In this document: positions 33,301 through 47,288 of the stretch, in pieces
Layout of the letters: each line of letters starts with the position of its first letter
Position numbering within the stretch: the stretch's first letter is position 1
NCBI GenBank assembly: GCA_944474755.1
Contig: OX104119.1
Location: 434,001 to 498,000 of the forward strand
Source: Limnoperna fortunei
Taxonomy: Eukaryota > Mollusca > Bivalvia > Mytilida > Modiolidae
DNA length: 64,000 nt
Direction of reading: 5' to 3'
Program-made: the position numbers and the translations under genes
The notes under the pieces: model-generated
What the model saw: only the letters and a program-made list of their open reading frames with translations
The model's database searches: none
What the model was told of the DNA's origin: nothing

Positions 33301-36300
33301 GGTCCGCAAATTCTCTGTTTCTTTCATACTGGTTCCCTGGGAAATACCTAGCAGGGCCATGCCATGTTCTTATAGGGAATTACCATATTGCTTGGATTTT
33401 TAGATATTTATATACATAAAGTCAAAGTTATTCCAAATGTATTAAAAAAAATACTCTTGGGGAACTCTGGTGCAAGTTCGACCGTAGTCCGAGAAAGTTC
33501 TACCGGTAATATACTGTATGTTGGCATATGGAAAATTCAATATGACATCACCAAGTCACACAAAAAAATAATTTTCATACAAAAACCACACAGTTGTTAT
33601 GAATACCAAATAAAGCATGAATAATTAATTGTAGATGTCATTTTTTGTTGCATGTCTTCAAATCTTTACAAACAAATACGTACGGTTAAAAAACAACATA
33701 AGGGGAAGTGTGACTAATTGGTTTATCGTAAATATTACAAAAGTTATGAATAACAAAGTAAAAGTGTTAGGCAAAACTATATATTGAGTATCGTTCCTAC
33801 TACTGGAATATGAACAATGGTTCAAATATGTAAAGAAACTAGATAAATGTAAAGAATACACACGATCTTTCTGTTTGACGTTTAGTTTCAAGTTAGCGGC
33901 CTTTTTAACTTTGAAACATAATATCCTGTATTCTCACTGGGTTTATTTTAAAGTTAACAAAAATTTATTAAAATCTATCCCTAACATGGGTATAACACTT
34001 GATCGATTATGTCGGGTAAACTTAAAAATTGATATACAGAAAAGTCCGGTGTTATAATGCACCTAAGAAATGTTTGTAAATTTGTGTAGTTTCAGAAAAA
34101 ATTTAATCAAGAAAACTGAATGTTTTTATCCTTGAATATATTATTTTTAAAACATACAATCCAATTTGTTAAAATTCGTCTGCAAAATATTTAATTTTGA
34201 CATTTTGATCAGCATGACCTGGTTAGATGAAAGCAATGGTATGTCTGGTGATATCCCGCATGTGCATAAAAAATCAATACATGATTCAATTAAGAAAAGA
34301 TTTTTTATATGCAACACATTGATGAAACAGTTAAATGTTGACAATAAAAGAAATCAAATAGTCATTGATATTCTAAAGATTGATTGAAGTTTTAAAGATC
34401 ATGTGTTTCAGGTTAGCATTTTTTATGATATTTTAGAAACAAATGTAAAAATTACGCTGCAGAATTAAACATTTGAAAATGTTACATAAAGACAACAATT
34501 TGTCAATGGACGGTTAAATTAAATATATATTTTTAAAAAAATACTGAAATTGTAAGATACGTAACATGCGCGGAATCATCAGGAACCTATAAATCAACGG
34601 GACTGGAATCTAACGATATCGTCTACTTTTCATTGTCTCGTCAATACTTAATTACCGAACAAGTGTCCACACGGATAAGATCGTGTTTTCGACTTTCGAA
34701 AGACGCCTCTCCACAATAAGCTGTCTGTTTAAGACTCTGGTTACCGGCACTATTTTTGCGTATTTAATGAACAATAATTTAAAAAAAACAAAGAAAAAAA
34801 ACCTTACAGATTTTATGAATTCTTAAGCATGCTAAGCCAATGTAAAGCACAGTGATTTTACAAACAAAGTGTTCCATCAACATCACTTGATCATTTTGGT
34901 AGTGAATGTACTAGTTTGCCAATGGGGTTGTGCTGTAATAAAATATATGAATAGGTCCGATTCAATCATTCAATCATCCCCCCCCACGTGCCTGTGCTTA
35001 CTTAACGGGTGCAACAGGTGGGCACAACATTAAGAGAATGGGTTGTAATAAATATTAATTACAATTTGGATATAGGGTTTGTAGTATAAATTACAACTTA
35101 ATTAGGGTAATTGCTAACTTAAATAAATTTGCTAAAATAGCCCCTTTTAATCTTTTAACTTTTCCGTCCGACCAAGGGCATTAAGTTGTCGGTGTAGGAC
35201 GTAAGTCAAGCCCTTTTAATCAGAAGATCAAGAGAAATTAAATTAATTAATAGGTGTATAAAAAAAGGTAATTTGTAACTGCCGATATTGATCCCCCAAT
35301 GTTTGTTTGTGTATAAAAGTTTTTCTATTATGCTTATTACCAATCACAAGCATAACACAAAATGAATAGATATGTTTTTTAATCATGGACAATCATGAAC
35401 TGTAATTAAGTTCTTGTAAAACATAAAGTGATTTTTCATGTCCTCAATTATGACCTATCTGTTGACAATCTTAAAACATTTATCTTTTAGAATATGAAAG
35501 AAAAATGAATACCGCTTTCATAATACAGAAATATATATTTGTTGTATTCAAGGGGACTATTTAAAAATCTGTGTCGACTTTCCACAATGGCGACCGGTAA
35601 AAGTGGCATACATTTTTTGCTGATTTTAACATTTTTTAATTGATAAAACATGGTCATGGTAATACATTTAGTTAAATAAGACACACAAAATTCTAAAAAT
35701 TTACAACATATTTACTGTCACAGAAAATTGGCAACAAATTTAACTAAAACGTTGGTATGATCTTATCTTATTACATTTGTCTATGTCACTTCTGCGTTTT
35801 CACTTAATCTTGTTCCGGTCTCGTCGCGACAAAGAAATCATACTTACTTAGCTGAAGACTTAGCGAGTGTCTAATCCCGTTAGTTATACTAGTCCCAGGT
35901 ATCACCGAACGCACAATAACCGGTTCCTCGACTGTACTTTGCTAACAAAATCTAAGATTGATGATGGATTTATTTGACAGACCATGTGATCAACAGTTGA
36001 TGAACTACCTTAACCACTCATGCAGCCACTTCTATAGTCATGGTCACAACTTTTCAGAAAATCACGATTTTAAAATAAATATGCATAAATTTGCTTACAT
36101 TTTGAAGGGAAGATGTGTTATTGCAATTTACAAGATGATTCACACAATCGGTTTTGTATAATTGTCTTCCTTTGTACACCATGTGACGGATTTTTACGTG
36201 TCTACGGAAAATTAACATTGAGCGGTCAGCCAGTGTTTACAGCGGAAACTCGTCAAGGAGCTGCTGTTTAAGTGACCAAAGTTTACGCAGTCAATGATGT

Positions 36301-38274
36301 ATTGCAATAACGGGAAGTAACTCGTACAAAAAAGACGCAAGAAATAGCTGAACTGATGAAATGGAAATATTGAAGTGGTAGTATATTCTTGATAAATTAA
36401 AAATAATTACTTCTGGTAAAATTGATTACGATTTCAATAGGTTTTGCCACAGTTACATGTAATAAACATGTTAAATTGCCGGAAAAAAAATTAGAATTGC
36501 AGTTATTTATAAACGAGACTATAAAAACAATTATCAGACGTAATAATTTATAGCTTTTTACCCATATTTTCCCTATTGTTACAAAAAAATTCTTTTACCT
36601 CAAAGTTTCTGTTAAATTCCCTTTTTGTGATACAGAATTTACATGCGTGTAAATACTATTACGGCAGGACAATTTACAATCTTTTTATATAGTACTACAT
36701 ACAGAATTTCGGCAATGAACCACTGCCGGTAATTTAGTTGAAACACCTATTTATTTATTATTAAGGAATCATTTGTTTAGATAAATAATTGCAAGATATT
36801 TTAACAGTACAATTCCTTTACACCTCTGAATGAAGGGAAATCGCCAAATTCGAGTATGTGCCCATGTATACCGATTGGTAAGCATGCACGTCTTTACATA
36901 GCTACATTAATTTGTAGCTAGTCTTTATAAATTAATTAATACAGACTGTAGGAAGAGGAGGAGGGGTAATCATCCTGAATTCCCGATCCAAAAATTAGAA
37001 CATCCTGAATCCCTGGACATAAAATGCCATTTTACCGAAATTCCAGAGATATTTGTCAAATAAACTTGTCAACATGTTGTTAATATTGAAAAGTATATCA
37101 ACCTGAAGTTGCTATATACTACTTTGACATAATTTTCACTCTATTTTATTATCAACAATGAACAACAAGTTCAGCATTGTAATTAGATATAAGATAAAAT
37201 GACACTTAGGCCACACTTATAAATATGTGTGTTTGCTGTTCCCCTACCAGTGAGCTGGGAACATGGGTAGGTAGGTATGAATAAAACTTTATTTCGTGCT
37301 CAAATAAGGTTTGACATTTATTAAACAATAAAAATTAATTCAAGTAACTTTATATCCCGAATTTCCTGCAAAAAATGTGCTCTTTCAGTGATCTCGCTTA
37401 CGTTTTAATCCAGAATTCCCGTTTAAATTTCAATTTAAACAAATTCCCGTTCAAAGAAATGCCCAATCCAGGCGTCCCGAAAAATGTCCTCCTGACCCTC
37501 AGACTGATAAGCATGCACCTCTATATAAATTAATTTCATAAACAGAACAACTAAAGTTAGCCTCTTTTTTCGATTTTTTTTAGATTCGAATTAATTCTAT
37601 GAAGGATTTTTTTATTATTCTGTTCAATTCTCGGAGAACGTTATATCCGCCACAAAAAACTCTTGAAATTGCAACTATTTTGTAATTTGATACCTTTAAA
37701 TATGGTTTTTATTTCCACTTCCACATTTTCTGCTTTATCATGGCATTGTTCCCTAAATCTAAACTACGGATGCAGAATTGTTTTTGGCATGTTATTTTAG
37801 TACACGTTTTAAAAAAAATCGAAACATTTTACCCCACGAGCAATTTTAAAAACTTGCACCTATTTGTATGCACGCCTTATAATAATTGGTGTTAGGGAGT
37901 ATTAAAAAATTGAGTAAGCTCGAATCAAATATAGTGATCAAACATTGCCGGGACGATTCAAAAGGTCAACCAATAACTATTTCTAGTTTCTAGGGGGAGG
38001 TCTGGTTAGACAATGCAATACGAAAGCCTGGCCGCAGACCATAGCGGGCATATGAACCTCAGGGCAAAACCTTTTTTACAGTCCATCAGAAAGAAATGTT
38101 CAAACATAAAACCATGGGATGTGAACCTCACTTTATTGGAAATTAAAACCCTTTCCCGATTAGTTGTACGATTGATTAAGTACCTCAACACTCCGAGATC
38201 CTGCCCCCTCCATTAGTAAAATGCAATAAATTTGAAAGACTGTATTTTGACCTGTATGTGCAAACTTTAAAATG
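33301..38274. other. Mostly unique DNA; no gene I can establish
   Basis: Contains weak signals only. (1) 34214-34387 plus: after acceptor-like TTTGATCAG, an open 58-codon stretch beginning MTWLDESNGMSGDIPHVH and ending at a stop; unrecognised. (2) 35848-~35945 minus: GC-richer stretch ending at the strong donor GTAAGTATG, without an ATG, possibly a 5' UTR exon. (3) 36881 and 37509: TAAGCATGCAC repeated 628 bp apart, around a segment rich in 'cctgaattcccg' phrases (36955-37500), perhaps an old element. The ORFs at 35958 and 38013 show no motif. Confidence 0.3.
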
Positions 38275-38528
38275 TTGTTTGTTTAAATTGTGTTTAAAGC
38301 CACTTTCAGATATATCATGGCGTCCAGGTTTTATTGGGGGAGGAAGCTAAGCCAGAGTAACTAGAGAAAACCCCGACCCGCGGTAGGAAAACTGGCAATC
38401 CTTGTCAATTAAAAATTGGAGTTGAGTGCACCCTGCCTGCAGTGAGAATCGAACTCTCAATCTCAGTGTTGACAGATCACTTAATCAATAGTAGATGAAC
38501 TACATTTACCACTCGGCCTCCGAGGCCC
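38275..38528 (-). mobile_element. tRNA-derived SINE, full-length
   Basis: Read on minus it starts GGGCCTCGGAGGCCGAGTGG, which includes a pol III A box (GGCCGAGTGG). About 60 nt further is the B box AGTTCGATTCT, then the central part (GGATTGCCAG, GGTTTTCTCTAGTTAC) and the tail with 'cattttaaagtttg'/AAAC repeats. The head resembles a class II (Ser/Leu-type) tRNA. Transcribed by RNA polymerase III and mobilised by a LINE in trans, by family knowledge. Confidence 0.8.
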
Positions 38529-39879
38529 AAATGTAAACAATATTTTTTATACTTTTATCGTGCACATTATGTTTCGGTAAACACATTCTTTTTATAGACC
38601 ATATCGGTATTTCTGTCCTGAATATAGCTTAACTATAAGCAAACAATCATGATCAATAGACCACATCTCTTGTTGTCATAACTTGTAAACACAGAAAAAC
38701 CTATATCAATGCTTGTGAAAGTTCCAGTCAAAAACTAAGATGTACAAAAACATCCTCCCAAGTCCACGTTCACTTCATGTTGATGGGAAGGGGGGTGATT
38801 CGTTCTAAATATCGGTCAATTTTTTATAACCATTCTGTGCTAGTGCCACCTCATTGTATTTTTTTCCACAACTCCATTATAATAAGATGCACAAGTTCAA
38901 TAAATGTCCAATTGGTCTTGTTACCATAAAGAGATCTGGACTGAAAACTTTAGGAGGAGTTGATTACTTAAAATAAGTACTAAACCAAAGTCAAAATCCA
39001 TGTTTTTTATCGAAAACCCCAAATATCATTTCAATCAAAATGTTATAGGCTGGTTGGAGTTGTTTTATTGTGTAAAAAAGGGTTTTTGGAGGAAATTTTT
39101 TTTTACATATAAAATGTAATTTGTATACTATTTTAAATACATGTTGGATGTACACATTACCTTACACCAGTTTGATGTTTTTTTATTTCGGGCTGAGTTG
39201 GAGCCTCGGGGAGGGATGGCCGCACACAACACTAAACTTGCAAATGAATTATTCAACAATCATGCATATATCCTGGCTTTGCCAGTTCTTGATAGCTTAA
39301 GATATTATGGGATAAAACTTTGTTCTTATCTAATAGATATTATTTATGTATTTACCCATTTGGTTCATAGATAAACAACTACACACTTGCAAAAAATTAT
39401 AAGGAAGTGTCCGGTTATTGCCAAGCTCTTCTAATTATTCGAACGACCTAATTTTTTACATATTGTATACTACGTCACCAGTTCTCGATAATGTATGCAT
39501 AATTATCTATGCAGGGCTATTCTGACAATAAAATACCATAAAATGTAATTAAAAATGTTATTCATATAAAATTTGTTTAAATTGGAGCATTGGTTTAAAA
39601 GATAGGACCCGTCTATTGTACCATAAGTTGAAGAAATTTTTGGGATTACGGAAAGGTATCGAAATATATGGTACTCTGTATTTGGGAGAATTTTAAACAT
39701 CTAAACACGGAACCTGTTTATTTTTTCATTACCGGAGAGCAAAGTGGTGTCCTAAAGGAAAATTGCAGACAAACAGAAGACTGGGCTAATCCTCGTTTTA
39801 TGACAAAATGAATTTTTGCATGACTATCGAGAATAGGTTACTATCGAGATCAGGTTAAGGCACGATAAGGTAAAGTTTT
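38529..39879. other. No gene recognised
   Basis: The ORF at 39141-39374 contains an unremarkable LEPRGGMAAHNTKLANELF stretch without splice support. Confidence 0.3.
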
Positions 39880-40121
39880 TGTTTGTTTTATTTTGTTAAA
39901 CGCCACTTTCAGCAATTTTTCAGTTATATCATGGCGTCCAGTTTTTATTGGGGGAGAAAGCCGGAGTACCTGGAGTGAACCCCCTACCTGCGGTAATCTT
40001 GTACATTAAGATTGGAGTCGAGTCCACCCTGCAGTGAGAATCGAACCTGCAATCTCAGTGTAGACAGACTACGTGATCAATAGTAGAAGAACTACCTTGA
40101 CCTTTCGGCCACCGAGGCCTC
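39880..40121 (-). mobile_element. tRNA-derived SINE, full-length (best-preserved copy)
   Basis: On minus: GAGGCCTCGGTGGCCGAAAGG (A box region), then GATTGCAGGTTCGATTCTCA (B box GGTTCGATTCT), the central 'ggggttcactccaggtactc' and 'ctggacgccatgatataac' segments, and an A/AAAC-rich tail. Same family as 38275-38528. Confidence 0.85.
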
Positions 40122-42183
40122 CATATAATGTAAAAACATAAAACTGCAGGACACTTCCCTAGGATTGAATGGATACCGCTCGCCTCATAAGTCACACCTA
40201 CATATTATCAATGACTTAATACCTAGTATTACGTCCAATCCTGAGACTTTGGACTGGTAGTGTAGGAACCAATCCGGCTGATCTATAATTTCCGCTCAGC
40301 AAAGTACCCGTGTGAAACCTCATAACTGGAAGACCCATGTCTCAATGTAGTCAGTTACAGTAGTATTTCTTCGAATTCTTGTCAATAATGAGATTTGTTC
40401 GTGTTAGTATTCTATTAATTTTTCACATAGTTCCTCATAATTTTATGAATGCAGCAGCAAACAATATGGCAGACATTCAACTTTCGTAAATAAGGGAAAT
40501 AACTCTTTCATAGAGTTATAAGGGGCACAAAAGGGTTGCTGTGAAGAATTTTGTAGCATCAATTTAAATACTACTGACCCGAAATTTGTTACTAGTAGAA
40601 TTTCTAAATAAAAAAATAACGAAGATTGAAGTACAACCGAATATTTATGTCGGAGCAGCTTAATTGCTAAAAATTGGGAAAATAATATATGCAAGGTCCT
40701 GTTAGCAAATTTATTTCCACTACATACATGTCGGTTTGATAAACAAAAAACCGATCTAAGGCTCTAAATTCACTTTTTTCACTTTTCAAAAGGAACCTAA
40801 TAGTCCCAGTTTTCACTGGTCATGGGTGACATTAGAGGTAAATAACTACATTAAATAGTTATATGTCTCTGGCGACATTGAAACACACCAGTTGCTTCAA
40901 CAAAGAGGGTAACCCCAAAGGTACCTCTAAGATTTATGATGGTTGAAATTGTATCATTTATTTATGAAACATTCAATATTCAAATTATACCGTGGCATTC
41001 GAAGTATATTATCCCCTTTTCGGAAATTAATCATTTCGGTTCTCATTTTGAATCTATATAGCTGAAATACTGTCATGACTGTTCACTCTAGAGTAGATGT
41101 TAACGCAACCATTCAATCCATCAATCAAGATGACAGTTTTCATTAAATTTCAATTTCAAACGTCTAGTCGCGTTTCAATGGCAAATTTTTTTGATCAATT
41201 TTTATCCTAAATTGGGAATGAGAATAGGCTAATTACACTTTGCTTTGATTTCCGAATTACTGGAATATAACAGTATTATTATATCAAACATGGAAGGCGT
41301 CGATGTGAAATACCGAGATGTCATATCAATTTAAATTTCTGTTACTAGTCATGCTAGTCATGCTAGTAAATAGATTTGTTTTAAAATACATACCTAGCTG
41401 AATTTCCCTTTTCGTAATTACAGTCCATGTTGAAAAATATGTTATATTATTAATATGATATTTGAATAAAATATCAAAACGTTCAAGTAATGATTGTTGT
41501 TTTTAACAAGGTTACTGAAGTGGGATTTCCACGTTTTTGGTATCATATTACATCAGCATGTACCACAGTACGCATGCAGTTATTTTTAACTGATAAAGTT
41601 TACACACTTTTTTTCTCTTTTTTGTGGACGAAAATTTATTTTATGAACTGCTTTCATTTGTAATAAATTAGAATTTTCGTCAAAATTTTTAAATTGCAGA
41701 TTTGTTCTGCCCTAAAACAGCAGAATTTATTCCATTAATAATAGTGACTTTTTTTTCCAATTTATAAAATTTCTTACAAAAACGTACTACAGGTAATTAT
41801 TAAAAAGTTGGATAAATTATGAAAGCAATAAAGAACTAGTTATACTGTATGTGGGATGCCAATACAAATGTCTGCCAAACGAAGCCCCAATTTTAGTCGA
41901 TTTCATTCAAATCAGTACATTAACATCTATCTCCACAACAAAGTTTTTTTTTTTTTTTTTTGGGGGGGGGGTGTGTGTTGTAAGATGGTCCCCTTCACAA
42001 AATTGGGATTCACGTCAATTTCTTTCGTAAAAATGCTCAGTTTATGAAATTGTATCATTTGAAAATGTATCAGTACAGTATACACATTTTCATTGAAATC
42101 GCCGTAGCCATTCCAGCGATATGAGATATGTACTTTTTATATTTTCAACGGTAAGCACTAACAAAAAATTTTTAAAAATGCAG
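40122..42183. other. No gene recognised
   Basis: Unique-looking. A T17/G9 homopolymer pair at 41944-41970 is the only low-complexity feature. An 11-bp direct repeat 'tagtcatgcta' occurs at 41346. Confidence 0.3.
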
Positions 42184-42327
42184 GTCAGCCTCAACATACT
42201 CACACAGATTTATGTCAGACAACTAGCGGACAAGATTAAAGGAACGGAGCAGAGAAGAATTAAAGGACGAAAAAAACAATGTCTCAGAAAATTACGACGG
42301 ACGTTGTATGACTTGAAACGAAAGTAA
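42184..42327 (+). CDS. Candidate 3'-terminal coding exon, basic peptide
   Basis: Acceptor-like AAAATGCAG (to 42183) is followed by 47 open codons starting VSLNILTQIYVRQLADKIKG and ending RKLRRTLYDLKRK-stop. Base composition rises to near-equal purine-rich coding style and falls to AT-rich immediately after the stop. Strongly basic (KGRKKQCLRKLRR). No family recognised and no partner exon found; a donor-like site at 42151 would leave an intron of only ~33 nt and is unlikely. It could be a chance ORF. Confidence 0.25.
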   Translation, partial: VSLNILTQIYVRQLADKIKGTEQRRIKGRKKQCLRKLRRTLYDLKRK

Positions 42328-43234
42328 ATTTTGGACATGATTAATTTCAACTGTACATTCAGGGTATGCTATGTGAGTTCATTTTCCTCATACATTTACT
42401 AGAATGTTTAGCACATATATGGCTTCATAAAATTGCATATAACATTTGCTCCGGATTTCGAAAAATAATATTTTATTTTAGTAATATAATTTTATTACTA
42501 AAAACGCTTAAAAGTATCAAATATTTAAAATAAAACCTATGCCAGGGTAAAGGATTATCTTCGAGTGTGGGTTTGTATATATGTAATATATATTAAAGAC
42601 TCTCATGTATTGAATTAATTATATTAGATCAAATAAATAGCACAGTAGTTTATTTATAATTATTAAAGCTAATAATACTTAAATAAAGCAAAGAACCAGA
42701 GTATCCAATATATAAAATTATCGACTATTTCTTAGGTGTACTCAAGACTACACGGATCCTTGTCAACGATATGTCTTAAGATAGTCTCAGGATACAATTT
42801 AGGATGATAAAATAGGGCATGTCTTAATGCGATCAATGAAGCTATCTAATGATTATAATAAGACCATCCTAAAACAATCTGTAGTTAATATTTAAACCGT
42901 GTATATGAGAAAAAGCAAGGATCTCGAGCGTATGGAAATACACCAAGATCTCACGTCACGCAGCTTCATTGAAAAGTTAGTAACGATATTCCAGATCTCC
43001 AGGTGAATATCGATTAACTAGGCACCTTAGAGACACTTTTTCAACTTGATCTTAATTTTTTTTACATGGAGCTATATGTGTAACTTTCAAACTATTGAAA
43101 GAGTACAATAAATTATTGCACTGTAGTGCTATTTAGACATGCAATATCATTAGTAAACACACCTTTTTGTACATCATTGAATTCTTTACTAATGACATAT
43201 TGTAACTTTCGTATTTCAATTCTTACTGACTAAC
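42328..43234. other. No feature recognised
   Basis: AT-rich; nothing supported. Confidence 0.3.
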
Positions 43235-43316
43235 TGAATGAATAAATGAATAAATGAATAAATGAATGAATGAATGAATGAATGAATGAATGAATGAATG
43301 AATGAATGAATGAATG
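43235..43316. repeat. (TGAA)n microsatellite
   Basis: About 20 tetranucleotide units; the first few alternate TGAA and TAAA, the rest are pure TGAA. Confidence 0.95.
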
Positions 43317-43447
43317 CGGATACAATTTTTGTACAAATAAGTTAATTTAATTCATACCTTTTAATGAAAAATCAAAACTCAATAGGACATGTAAATGTGA
43401 GGACGTGATATATTAAGTAACGATATGTAACATTCGGGATTTTAATT

Positions 43448-43515
43448 GTTTGTTTGTTAGTTTGAATGATGTTTAACGCCACTGTCGCAAAATTTTCAGT
43501 TTATAGTGCAGGTAA
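43448..43515 (-). mobile_element. SINE tail fragment
   Basis: 'ttgtttgttagtttgaatgatgtttaacgccactgtcgcaaaattttcag' only. Confidence 0.6.
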
Positions 43516-44047
43516 TTATTTTATGTGCTTGGTTAACATTGCAAACAACTTACGGGTATTGCGAAAAAGTTTTTGTTTGTGTTTTGAGTTACCGCATTTA
43601 ATTGGGGTGCTTTACTTCATAAAAAAATGATTTAAATTTCCGCATTTAAGTATAAGGGATCATGTCTCATGTAAAGTCTATATTAAAAGTTTAAAGTTTA
43701 CATCTGTTTAGAATTTGTGCATCACTAATATACAGAAAACTGAATGATTTATCATTTCATTTTTCAAACTCTTTTTTTGCATAAATATATTATCAAATAT
43801 GTTGTTTCTTATAATATTTGGTCATCGTTGACTCTTAGAATTATCCTAGTACACCTAACAATTAGGAGACGTCCTAACTTAGGACGCTTTCTTTGCCATG
43901 ACTTATGATTAGGAATCATCCTAAGACATATCCTTGTCCTACGATAGAAACGTCGACATCCCCTTTGTCCATGACTTATTGACCGAGACCACTCCGAGGT
44001 TAATGAATCATTGACCAGGTCCATAAAGTCCTGGTACACGATCGATC

Positions 44048-44292
44048 GTTTGTTTAATATTATTTTTCAGTAATTTTTCATATATATCGCTTCGTTCACT
44101 TTTTGGTTTTTTTTTGGGGGGGGGGGAGGGAAGACAGACATCCCCAGGAAAAACATTCGACTTTGAAGAAAAACGTGCAATACTTGTCAATTAAGTTTGC
44201 AGTTTCCCTCCGTGAGACGCAAACCCGCAACTTCTGAAAGTTACGTGCTCAATAGTTGACGACTAACTATCTTAACCACTCAGCCACCGAAG
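44048..44292 (-). mobile_element. Decayed SINE, full-length outline
   Basis: Keeps 'tttttcagtaatttttcatatat', 'ccccaggaaaaac', 'caatacttgtcaatt', 'gtgagacgcaaacccgcaactt', 'gtgctcaatagt' and 'ctatcttaaccactcagccaccga', in family order. A T9/G10 run (about 44107-44127) replaces the 'ttattgggggagg' segment. Confidence 0.65.
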
Positions 44293-45479
44293 AACTAGGT
44301 ACGATCTATCAGTGCCGTATAGACCAACCAAGACAAGACATATTATTATTATTATTAGAACATAAAACTGTCAATAAAAATCAACATTTAAAAAACTTAA
44401 ACGTGTGAAACTGCCTCATTGTATAAGTATACGTTTATTTGGCCATGTTGAAGTCTCTGTTTTTATAATTAGATGCTCAAATTGCTTGTTGACAATCTGA
44501 ATATTCGAATCTGTCGTCTTCCACTCGCATATTGAACCAGCTTGATTTTTGTGGGTAACTGCGTTTTTGTAGTTTCTGTAGGAATATGAACAGGTTGTGA
44601 TAGGCTCTGTGTTTTTAGGTGTTTACTTTGTGATGCACACCCTCCATCTGGGTTGTTATGTGCCAATATTAGCAAAGTGATTTAATCGCACAAATTCTAG
44701 ATGTCCATCCTGTGTTCAGGTACATATTTCTTGAATCTGGTAATTTTGTTTTCATCTGTTTATGGTTATATTTTTGCTTTATTTGATATTATGATGTAAA
44801 TACTTATTTCACATTAAATTGACAGTTTTAACTCGGCTTAAAAAATACACAAATTTGTATCACCCTCTTGTTCTAAGAAACCACAAATGAAATTGGTAAA
44901 GCAAACTCTCTACAGATTATGCAAACATCTTGTTGTTGTCCAACAACAATAAAACAACAGAACCGAAGTTTCATATACTGTGACAGTCAGAATTACAAAT
45001 TTCTTGCAACACGAACGACGTCCATCGTGCTTCCATATTGTTATATAAATAAATGCAAGTTAATTTCAAGCAAATTTCTGTTGTGGCCGCGTTTCCTTGG
45101 TTTTCTCCTAAAAAATGGATGCTACGACATAGCTGAAATTGGTCCAATGGCGTGAAATCACAGTCAAACATACAATCAGCAATTTTTGAACATACATGTA
45201 TAAATAATTGCGAAGTGCGGTTATGCAACTATGTGATACATACCTTTTATCTATCAATCAATACCCTCATAAATGCTCTGGACGTTCTGCCTTTTTCACG
45301 GATATTCCAGCACCCCCCCCCCATCCCCCATCCTATTATATGATTCAATTATATGATATGAGACACACTCAGGACATGTTCCTTGATTAAGTGTATTTTT
45401 ACAGTGATTTAAAAAAAAATTTCCACCCCTTTATATTGCTTATTTGTTATCTAAGCGATTCATTGTTAGTTTTAGGACT
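44293..45479. other. No gene recognised
   Basis: Several 60-85-codon ORFs on both strands (44919-45390) overlap each other and show no motif or splice logic. Confidence 0.3.
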
Positions 45480-46215
45480 CCTTGTATACAGACAAAGCTG
45501 TAAAACGGAATATTATATAAATACGGAATATAATATATGGTCCAACATATAAAGACGGTATATTATATACGAACGAAGACGGCATATTTTATACGGTCCA
45601 ACCTGTAAAGACGCGATATTATAAACGGTCGAACCTGCAGGAAATAATATTATACACTGACGAACATGTAAAGACAGGGTATTATATATGGACGGGATAT
45701 TATATACAGATCGACAAGTAAGACGTGATATTATATACGGTCCAACATGTAAATAAAGGATATTATCATATACTTATTGTAAATAACTTATATTTTTTAC
45801 TGTATGATAAAAGGAATAAATGGGCAAAAATAATATATTTTACCAGATTTGCAAAGCGGGCTGATATCAAAATGTTATTAACTGCTTCCGAATGTTATTA
45901 CACGCTTTTCCGTAAGTGTTATCACATGCCTTTCCGTAAATGATCGGAAATTACCGGAATTGTTTACAAATATGACGTCGAACGATAAAGCAGACGACAT
46001 GCATGATACGAATGCATGGAGAATGACAATACTTTGGATTATTTTAAGTCAATGAAAACTTACACACAAAAAGAAACAAACCGTGAGTGATCTGAAAATA
46101 TTATCTAAATGACTTAAAAACTAATTCGGAGCACATAGCGGTACCGGAACTCGATAAGATTTTGATATATCCAAGTCTATTTCATTTTCCCCTGCTGAAG
46201 CATATGATAAAAAGA

Positions 46216-46350
46216 CCATTACAAGACATTTTTGATATCATATGCATAATAAGCCCTCGGTTGATATTGGCCCTCGTGCCTGCGGCTCTTGGGCCAATAT
46301 CAAACCTTGGGCTAATAATGCATATGATATCAAAAATGTCATGTAATAAT
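46216..46350. repeat. Long hairpin 1
   Basis: The ~58-bp arms (46216-46273 and about 46296-46350) both contain GACATTTTTGATATCATATGC and 'tgatattggccc' in inverted order, with few mismatches. The apex is 'tcgtgcctgcggctctt'. Confidence 0.92.
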
Positions 46351-46694
46351 CTGATATTATACACTGACGAACATGTAAAGACAGGGTATTATATGCGGAC
46401 TAAACTGTATGGACGGGATATTATATATATACGGACCAACAAGTAAGCCGTGATATTATATACGGTCCAACCTGTAAAGATGGCATATTATATACGAACG
46501 TACCTGTAAGGACTGATTTTACATACGGACAAAGCTGTAAAAACGGAATATTATATACGGTCAGACCTACAAACCTATAAAGACGACATATTATAGAGGA
46601 ACTAACCTGTAAAGACGGCATATTATATACGGTATAACCTGTATAGATGCGATATTATATATAATCATATACTTAGAAATGATATGTTTGTTTT

Positions 46695-46865
46695 TGCATA
46701 TGTGATACCGACAATGTCAGTCAACTCATATCACAAAGGGGTGTGATAATGATATCAAGGGAGTATAATATGGATACTATATCACACCCCTTTGATATGG
46801 ATTCCATATCACACGTCTGTGATATGGAATGATGCTATATCACACCCCTCGCTGAACTGACATGG
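46695..46865. repeat. Cluster of short palindromes built from 'atatcacacccctttgatat'
   Basis: 'tatcacaaaggggtgtgata' (46731) is inverted at 'tatcacacccctttgata' (about 46779); two further 'tatcacac' arms follow, the last ending 'cacccctcgctgaactgacatg', which pairs loosely with 'cgacaatgtcagtcaac' at 46710. Confidence 0.65.
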
Positions 46866-47288
46866 ATTTCTACTATGCAGGAAAGAGTCTATTTTTTAAA
46901 ATTCATTATTTTTCCGTTTAGCATTTACATGTCTGGATCCGTTTTGGGAATCCTTAATTATTAGGGGATTTTCCCCTTTATGTATCTTCTGCTAAAAAAT
47001 TGAATCAAACGAGAACTCAATGTTTGGAGTTGACAGGAAACATCTTCTTACATCGAAACTTAAGAGAACGATTCATCATGTGTGTGCACCTGCTATGGAA
47101 TAAGTATTTGGAATTCAATATTTTTCCGAACAATTGCAGAAGATGGTATTTCGTATAATTGACTCCTCCAAAAAGATAGCATATGTATCGAAGTTGTACA
47201 CATGCTATTATAAAATAGTTCAAGGATTGTTTTCATAATTTTTCAGACTTGGAGCGTATTTATTTATCTGAACATTTGCATATACAAT

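Noticed and set aside
40000..40121. True tRNA gene
   Set aside because: A and B boxes are present, but the sequence does not fold as a full cloverleaf in my reading and is joined to a SINE body that recurs at other sites.
42121..42183. A 33-nt intron between GTAAGCAC (42151) and CAG (42183)
   Set aside because: Too short for a metazoan spliceosomal intron.
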